Assembly: GCA_002451055.1 (NCBI GenBank)
Contig: DKBD01000025.1
Location: forward strand, 16,797 to 29,814
Length of the DNA stretch: 13,018 bases
Direction of reading: 5' to 3'
DNA from: Nitrospira sp. UBA6909
GTDB taxonomy: Bacteria; Nitrospirota; Nitrospiria; Nitrospirales; Nitrospiraceae
Shown in pieces: positions 8,189 through 13,018 of this stretch (its first letter is position 1; every line of letters begins with the position of its first letter). Position numbers and translations under genes: made by a program. The notes under the pieces are model-generated. The model was not told the origin of the DNA and ran no database searches. It was given only the letters and a program-made list of their open reading frames with translations.

Positions 8189-8789
8189 TCCCGTCAGCCC
8201 ACAATTTCTTTGCAGCCTCCAAATCCTCCGGAGTATTGACATTGAAGAAAGCCTGGCCGTCCGGCACGATCTCTCTCAATTCCTCAGCGCTCACACATCG
8301 GACGCGAATTGACGGATGGTCGACAAGCTCCTGAATTCTGAGGTGACGAGTTTGCACCATCTGTTCAATGACGGGGAGACAGCGACGACTGTACACCGCA
8401 TGCGTCGGTTGCAGCCCAGATTCCGATCGCACCATAATAAGATCAGCTTCTTGCTTCAATGCAACAAGGTGCCTGATTGCCGATGGATTGAGAAATGGCA
8501 TATCACAGGCCACCACGAAAACCCATTCCATCTTAGCCAGCTTCAACCCTGTATAGATTCCCCCTAAGCTTCCAGAATTCGCCACAATATCCCGGAGCAC
8601 CGGCACAGTTACCTGCAGTGCTGGAGTATGTTGTCCAATGACGATGCACACATCTTGAAAGAGCAGTCTCAGGATCCCCAAGGTTCGCTCGATGAGGGTG
8701 CGATCACCCACGTAGAGAAAGCGTTTATCCTCTCCCATACGTCGGCTCTGGCCCCCGGCAAGAAGAACCCCTGTCACATCAGTGATCAT
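8166..8789 (-). CDS. mobA: Molybdenum cofactor guanylyltransferase
   Basis: MobA attaches GMP from GTP to molybdopterin, forming the MGD cofactors used by DMSO-reductase-family enzymes such as nitrate reductases and nitrite oxidoreductase. The 207-residue protein shows the nucleotidyltransferase P-loop-like signature LAGGQSRRMGEDK at 10-22, SGSLGGIYTGL at 72-82, the metal-binding ACDMPFL at 94-100 with D96, QPTHAVYSR at 127-135, and the C-terminal FFNVNTPEDL at 181-190. Length is typical. The ATG at 8789 has AAGG only two bases away, so initiation may be weak. A GTG four codons in is possible, but its spacing is no better. It is the first gene below the terminator at 8822-8856 and overlaps the glycosyltransferase gene by 23 bases. 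A link to the cytochrome genes just upstream, through a molybdoenzyme, is inference. Confidence 0.93.
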   Translation of the reverse strand: MITDVTGVLLAGGQSRRMGEDKRFLYVGDRTLIERTLGILRLLFQDVCIVIGQHTPALQVTVPVLRDIVANSGSLGGIYTGLKLAKMEWVFVVACDMPFLNPSAIRHLVALKQEADLIMVRSESGLQPTHAVYSRRCLPVIEQMVQTRHLRIQELVDHPSIRVRCVSAEELREIVPDGQAFFNVNTPEDLEAAKKLWADGNDRHATI

Positions 8790-8821
8790 TTCCTTGTTCT
8801 TAAGACGCCCACTTCCCTTAC

Positions 8822-8856
8822 AAATAGAAAGAGGGGGTGGGATTTCCCACCCCCTC
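8822..8856 (-). terminator. Intrinsic terminator of the cytochrome operon
   Basis: The hairpin at 8831-8856 has perfectly paired arms GAGGGGGTGGGA and TCCCACCCCCTC around two bases, and is very GC-rich. On the minus strand it is followed directly by TTTCTATTT (8830-8822). It starts about 35 bases after the stop of the diheme/EB_dh cytochrome gene, as expected for a rho-independent terminator on that strand. The plus-strand side has no comparable T-run, so it is one-directional. Confidence 0.92.
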
Positions 8857-8891
8857 CGTTCTTGAATACGTACACAAGTTTACAGGAACCG

Positions 8892-10664
8892 CTACAGCGT
8901 CTTCCCTTTCTTCCTATTCGCCCGGCGGGTCAGCACCCATCCTTCCAGGAATACGACACCGATCGCGATCACCACTGGATAGATATATGTCTCTTCAGGG
9001 ATCGGAGGATTCATGAAGGTATAATAAAAAGCCGAGACAGCCATCTTCCGTCCGGCATCTCCATTATGTCCATCCCACGCAAAGAAGACCGTTGGGATAT
9101 ACTGACCAACCTCGAAAAAGGTATCTTCATCGTAATCTTGGTCTTTCTTATTCCCCAACGGCCGTTCCATCATGACATACCATCTGCCGTTTTTCCATTC
9201 AGCCTTGAGGAGCTTCATGCTCTCCTCGTACGTATCACGCTGTTGGAAATCCTGATCCCATCCCGTACCGAGAAATGCGCGGAGCGAACCATCTGCTTCC
9301 CACTTCACAATATCCACAGGGAACTGCTCGTTCGTCCCAAACAGGTACCGCGGCTTGATCGGGGCCGGCAGTTCTTTCCACTTCACAGGGGTTTCTATCG
9401 CAATCGCATCATTATAGACGTCATAATTATTCTGCTTGGCGGCGATCGAACCCTCTTCACCCGTCCGAGGCTCTTGCTCCGTCACATCAATATTCACTTC
9501 TGTCGGACCCCAGGGCAAGCTACCTTCAGCCACGCTCTTGGTACGGTCGTCCCACTCAACCAAGTATGCAATGGATTTCTCGTTATACAGAGATCTGACC
9601 CAAATGTCGTCGATACGATTGACAAAGTTCCTGGGCTTATGGGTAATCTGCCCACCCATCGCCACATACCGACGGGGGGCTTTCTGCCAGGCCTCAGCCT
9701 CGATATCAGCCGGAATTTCACCCTCAACAAGATCAGACGGAATCACAAAATTGATCTTAGGCTTGTCCGTGAGCGGGTCAATTGGGAGGGGATTCCCCTC
9801 CGCATTGCGCTCGCACAGAGAATTGACGAAGTTGGCAATATCCCACCGGTCATCCACCGATGTGGTGTCCGCAAAGGAAGGCATCGGTGTGCCATTGACC
9901 CCAGTTGAAAAGGTGCGGAAGATGTTGGCGACATTATACGGATCCTGCCGGCTTCCGCGGAAGTTCCAACACTTATGCCAATCGGCCGGTTGAATTGAGA
10001 ATCCCCAATCGTCTTTCAGGTTGAAGGCGTTTCCATCGCCACGCCCTTCCACCCCATGGCACTCGATGCATTTCTTTTCGACGATAAGCTCTTTACCCCT
10101 CTGGATGCTCTCTTCAGTCGCAGGTTTCGGCTTTAATGACGCAAGCTGAAGAACAGTTTGAGTTTCGCTCGCCTTATCCTGGAAGCTCCGGTCTTTGACG
10201 AGCTCCTTTGTGACGAACGACAAGACTTGCAACCGCTGCTCCTCGGTCAAGATACCTTCCCATGGGGGCATCGCTGACCCAGGCAATCCATGCGTCACAG
10301 TATCGAAGAGGTCGTTTTGGCCAGAAATTGGCTTTTTGGGATCAAACAAAGGAAGTTCACCGCTAGCCGTATGACGAATCTTGAATGTTCCTTGATTAAA
10401 GTTACGTGGGCGCGGCCAAAGGCGATCGGCGCCAGGTCCATCTCCGGCTCCATCGACACCATGACACCACACACATTTCGTAAAATACACACGCTTTCCC
10501 GCTTCGAGCATTTCTGCCGAAGGTTCAGCAGGAAGCTCTCCCTTTTGAAATCCTTCCGGAAGCCCGCCCTGCGCCAAAGCCACCCCGGCATTACTGGACA
10601 TCAGGATGACTCCGAAGGCAGTGGACGCGAACACACCCGCCTTCCGAGTTACACTGTTCATCAT
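8892..10664 (-). CDS. Membrane-anchored diheme cytochrome c with EB_dh-like domain
   Basis: The product is 590 residues. It begins with a Sec signal peptide (basic MMNSVTRKAG, hydrophobic core, cleavage near ALA-QG at residue 31). First cytochrome c domain: CVWCH at 64-68 with probable Met ligand in SAMPPWE (M132). Second: CIECH at 199-203 with probable ligand M261 in GTPMPSF. From about 313 to 553 is a beta-rich region resembling the ethylbenzene-dehydrogenase haem-b domain found in gamma subunits of DMSO-reductase-family enzymes and NXR (features such as WVRSLYNEKSIAYLVEWDD, written here as WVRSLYNE then IAYLVEWDD, and FFAWDGHNGD near the end). Residues 559-578 form a C-terminal membrane helix followed by a basic tail, so the protein is anchored with its haems outside. 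The frame allows an ATG at 10685. I prefer 10664 because GAGGA at 10670-10674 is well spaced for it (or for the adjacent ATG at 10661). It is the last gene before the terminator. Role: electron transfer, partner unknown. Confidence 0.88.
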   Translation of the reverse strand: MMNSVTRKAGVFASTAFGVILMSSNAGVALAQGGLPEGFQKGELPAEPSAEMLEAGKRVYFTKCVWCHGVDGAGDGPGADRLWPRPRNFNQGTFKIRHTASGELPLFDPKKPISGQNDLFDTVTHGLPGSAMPPWEGILTEEQRLQVLSFVTKELVKDRSFQDKASETQTVLQLASLKPKPATEESIQRGKELIVEKKCIECHGVEGRGDGNAFNLKDDWGFSIQPADWHKCWNFRGSRQDPYNVANIFRTFSTGVNGTPMPSFADTTSVDDRWDIANFVNSLCERNAEGNPLPIDPLTDKPKINFVIPSDLVEGEIPADIEAEAWQKAPRRYVAMGGQITHKPRNFVNRIDDIWVRSLYNEKSIAYLVEWDDRTKSVAEGSLPWGPTEVNIDVTEQEPRTGEEGSIAAKQNNYDVYNDAIAIETPVKWKELPAPIKPRYLFGTNEQFPVDIVKWEADGSLRAFLGTGWDQDFQQRDTYEESMKLLKAEWKNGRWYVMMERPLGNKKDQDYDEDTFFEVGQYIPTVFFAWDGHNGDAGRKMAVSAFYYTFMNPPIPEETYIYPVVIAIGVVFLEGWVLTRRANRKKGKTL

Positions 10665-10669
10665 ATTGG

Positions 10670-10674
10670 TCCTC
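10670..10674 (-). promoter_or_regulatory. Ribosome binding site deciding the EB_dh cytochrome start
   Basis: The minus strand reads GAGGA five bases before the ATG at 10664 and eight before the one at 10661. The upstream ATG at 10685 lacks any such site. The later start also gives a cleaner signal peptide. Confidence 0.5.
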
Positions 10675-10708
10675 ATCTCGTTCATCCCATTAGAAAAATT
10701 TCAATGGA

Positions 10709-11746
10709 TTAGTCCCACGTGCGGGGATAATAACCCGTATGCCAATACTCGAACAAAATCACCTTCCACATTTCGTCGGCCGTCAAATGCTGTTCCCAGG
10801 GAGGCATGACAGAGGCCCATGGAAATCCTTCATTGGGCAGGCCAACGCCACCTTTAGCGACACGCCAAAAGATGAACGTCTCCTGCAGCTGAGCAATCGT
10901 TCCCGGATCTGTAAAGTTCGCCGGGATGGGGTTAAACGCGAATGCGTGCAGCCCACGCCCATTCAGATTGTCTCCATGGCAGAAATGGCAATTTTGGAAG
11001 AAAATCTCACCGCCCTCGCGCACATACTTGAGATAACCCTGACTGTTTTCACCCCAAGGATTCGCGTTCGGCTTCATCAGGCGGCCCATACTCTGCTCAA
11101 CGATGTTGGCGTTGCTATACTCCTGGTCGTACTTTCCTTCTGGATTGACCCGATAGGGGTTTTGAGAAGTCTGCAATGTATAGGTCTTACCATGAACCTT
11201 GGTGCTGGCCGGAGGAGCCGGATGAACTGTGCGCAACTCAATCGGCTCCTCGGACTTTGGCATCATCGCGTTATACGAGAACCCCCACATTAAAACCGGG
11301 ATCAGCGCCAGAAAAGCATATCTGAGCATCTTATTCATGCCCGTTTGGGCGTCCAACACATTGAGAATGGGTTGCTTGAATTTCTGCCAATCCTCCTCAT
11401 TCGCAGAAACCCACATAAACACGCACACCAAACCAACGGTACCGTACATGGCCCGAACGCTGAACGGAATTGGCGGATAAACTCTATACTTCAAGTACAG
11501 AATAAAAAAGGCCCAGAACCCGATCCCCTGCCAAAATCTAGGGATGGCCATACCCATCGCGTTGAGGATGTAACTCAAACCTGTGAACCCGAGGACATAG
11601 CAACCCACTTCGAAGAGCAGCTGCATCGGCATGTAGCCTTCAACGAGACGCACAGTATTCGAAGGAACGACATCGAGAGTCATCCCTCCCAGGAGAAGCA
11701 GCCCAAGAATTCCTACAAGGGCACCGAGTGACATCAATGCTTTCAT
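10709..11746 (-). CDS. Five-helix membrane protein with C-terminal cytochrome c domain
   Basis: The 345-residue product has five hydrophobic segments (about 3-24, 41-65, 72-89, 96-115 and 141-161), then a periplasmic domain of about 180 residues. That domain carries a single haem-c site, CHFCH at 253-257, with a probable Met ligand in SVMPPWE (M314). The same MPPWE pattern occurs in the first haem domain of the next gene's product. The membrane part has no histidine at all, so it cannot bind haem b through the usual His pairs and is not a cytochrome b. I do not recognise a named family for it. A GTG at 11749 is possible, but AAAGGGAG sits six bases before the ATG at 11746, which I prefer. It lies 45 bases below the upstream cytochrome gene and 44 above the next. 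Probable role: membrane subunit and electron carrier of one complex with its neighbours. Confidence 0.85.
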   Translation of the reverse strand: MKALMSLGALVGILGLLLLGGMTLDVVPSNTVRLVEGYMPMQLLFEVGCYVLGFTGLSYILNAMGMAIPRFWQGIGFWAFFILYLKYRVYPPIPFSVRAMYGTVGLVCVFMWVSANEEDWQKFKQPILNVLDAQTGMNKMLRYAFLALIPVLMWGFSYNAMMPKSEEPIELRTVHPAPPASTKVHGKTYTLQTSQNPYRVNPEGKYDQEYSNANIVEQSMGRLMKPNANPWGENSQGYLKYVREGGEIFFQNCHFCHGDNLNGRGLHAFAFNPIPANFTDPGTIAQLQETFIFWRVAKGGVGLPNEGFPWASVMPPWEQHLTADEMWKVILFEYWHTGYYPRTWD

Positions 11747-11752
11747 CACGTA

Positions 11753-11760
11753 CTCCCTTT
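11753..11760 (-). promoter_or_regulatory. Ribosome binding site deciding the five-helix cytochrome start
   Basis: The minus strand reads AAAGGGAG, six bases before the ATG at 11746 and only three before the GTG at 11749. The spacing favours the ATG. Confidence 0.6.
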
Positions 11761-11791
11761 ACTCTTCGACAGCATCAAAGAGAAATCCCGA

Positions 11792-13018
11792 TTAAGAAAT
11801 CTTTGGCGGAGGAGCGCCGACCTTCACTTGCGACAGATAGTCGACAATCTTCTTCAATGCTCCCGCACTTAGCTTTTGGCCAAATACTTTTGGCATCGTA
11901 TTATCCGGGAACGGTTTTACGACATACGCGCTCGGATCAACGATTGATTCCATAATGTATTCCGTCGGAGACTTTGCCGTGCCCTTATAGTCAGGTTCCT
12001 TGATCCGTTGGGCGGCAGTGGTACCTTCTTCCAATTTAGGCCCGATTGTCCCAACGGCACCGGGAATGCCAGGAATCGTATGACAGGCCACGCACTGTGC
12101 TTTCGCAAAGATCTGATCAACTGGCTCTGAACCGTCCGCCATAAGGGACGTAGGACCAGCGGCCGCCCCTTCTTCCGCCTGCTTAGGACGATCCGATTCC
12201 GGAATAAACTTCTCGTAGGACTTCACTAAATCTTCAAACGGTGGAGCCTCCATCCCTTCGCGGACATAGATCCAGGTATCAACCGCCGCTAGTTCTGGGA
12301 GACTGAGAGAGATCGGTGGTTTATGAATAGCCGGCATCGGGCTTTCTTTATCATTCGTCCCCTTTACCCCGTAGCCGGTCACGACGTAGCAGCTTGGACA
12401 GGCATGCGATTCAGCAATGTATTCCTGAGAAGTTTGCGCAGCCCCTGAACCGGGGAATGCTTCTTTGACGGAATATTCCCGTTTTGTAGGATCATCCTTA
12501 GAATACTTGGGGTCCGCTATTCGCTCCTTACCCCGATCAACAAGGCCGAGGAGATTTGGTGCCCGTTCGCCAAGCATTCCGGCATGGAACGCATGGCAAA
12601 GAGGACATTGACCCTTCCCGATGGCACCCTGCTCTTTATTCTTCCCAACGCCGCCGAAGATAATTTTTTCGCCTTCATCGGCCAGCTGCTGCGGAGTCAT
12701 GGAATCCCAAGTTTTCTTCTCTTCCACCGGCGGGAAGCCGCCTTCCACTTGGGGCAGCCAGTTGCCGTAGCCAGAGAGGAATGCGGCGATGAAGAACATC
12801 ATTCCGCCGATCTTTAACAGAGCGCTGAGGTTTGTGAAGTACAGCGCCATGACAAAGGTGGTAACGGTGATCATCACGAGAGAGACCGGCAGCAAACGGC
12901 TCTCACCGTAAAAGTTCATTTTGTAATTCGCGATCGCCATAAACAGGAGGAATGTCGAGACAATTCCAATAAATGTCTTAAATACTGCCCGTTTCTTTGC
13001 CGCCGGGTCACTTATCGA
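11792..13018 (-). CDS. Membrane-bound diheme cytochrome c (5' end missing)
   Basis: The frame is open from the stop at 11792 to the right edge, giving 408 visible residues. An internal ATG at 12940 is unlikely to be the start: no ribosome site precedes it, and the 26 codons before it encode a basic stretch (DPAAKKR) leading into a membrane helix. Counting from the edge, helices lie at about 12-30, 42-64 and 66-83, placing the rest in the periplasm. Two related cytochrome c domains follow. The first has CPLCH at 138-142 and probable ligand M228 (SPMPAI). The second has CVACH at 309-313 and probable ligand M375 (NTMPKVF). The first also has CPSCY at 207-211, which lacks the His and is not a haem site. 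Three helices followed by a diheme c domain would suit a bc-complex subunit IV/cytochrome c fusion, but no PEWY-type motif is visible, so this is only a possibility. Confidence 0.87.
   Translation of the reverse strand, partial: SISDPAAKKRAVFKTFIGIVSTFLLFMAIANYKMNFYGESRLLPVSLVMITVTTFVMALYFTNLSALLKIGGMMFFIAAFLSGYGNWLPQVEGGFPPVEEKKTWDSMTPQQLADEGEKIIFGGVGKNKEQGAIGKGQCPLCHAFHAGMLGERAPNLLGLVDRGKERIADPKYSKDDPTKREYSVKEAFPGSGAAQTSQEYIAESHACPSCYVVTGYGVKGTNDKESPMPAIHKPPISLSLPELAAVDTWIYVREGMEAPPFEDLVKSYEKFIPESDRPKQAEEGAAAGPTSLMADGSEPVDQIFAKAQCVACHTIPGIPGAVGTIGPKLEEGTTAAQRIKEPDYKGTAKSPTEYIMESIVDPSAYVVKPFPDNTMPKVFGQKLSAGALKKIVDYLSQVKVGAPPPKIS

Noticed and set aside
8628..9908. A 426-codon open frame on the plus strand
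   Set aside because: It is antisense to the EB_dh cytochrome gene and mobA, runs straight through the terminator hairpin, has no family motif, and reads as low-complexity shadow of the real frames.
12355..12400. CPSCY as a third haem-c site in the first cytochrome gene
   Set aside because: The fifth residue is Tyr, not His, and the segment aligns with DPSAY in the second domain of the same protein rather than with a haem site.

Overview
The window looks like a chromosomal segment of a Nitrospira-type bacterium (phylum Nitrospirota). The assignment is an inference. It rests on periplasmic, membrane-anchored c-type cytochromes, one fused to an ethylbenzene-dehydrogenase/NXR-gamma-like haem-b domain, next to mobA and a standard Gram-negative gene set. 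All ten recognisable genes lie on the minus strand, so the biological reading order runs from right (13018) to left (1).

Right part (13018 to 8822): three consecutive genes for membrane-attached c-type cytochromes. The first is cut by the right edge and has three visible membrane helices followed by two haem-c domains. The second has five membrane helices and one haem-c domain. The third has a signal peptide, two haem-c domains, an ethylbenzene-dehydrogenase-like haem domain and a C-terminal anchor. Together they carry five CxxCH sites and probably one haem b, all predicted outside the cytoplasmic membrane. A strong intrinsic terminator (8822-8856) closes this operon. I read it as part of a respiratory electron-transfer complex whose first genes lie beyond the right edge.

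Middle and left (8789 to 1111): a tightly packed series of mobA (molybdenum cofactor guanylylation), a GT9 heptosyltransferase-like glycosyltransferase, argS, tgt, yajC, secD and secF. The tgt-yajC-secD-secF order is the widely conserved queuosine/Sec-accessory cluster. Gaps are short or overlapping, so these may be one transcription unit. Its promoter is not obvious, because only about 30 bases separate the terminator from mobA. A 9-bp RNA hairpin sits between secD and secF.

Left edge (825 to 1): after a 285-bp non-coding gap comes the N-terminal 275 residues of a membrane sensor with an extracytoplasmic Cache-type domain. Its output domain lies beyond the left edge.

I saw no tRNA, rRNA, CRISPR array, insertion sequence or phage-like gene. 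Both ends of the window cut through genes.
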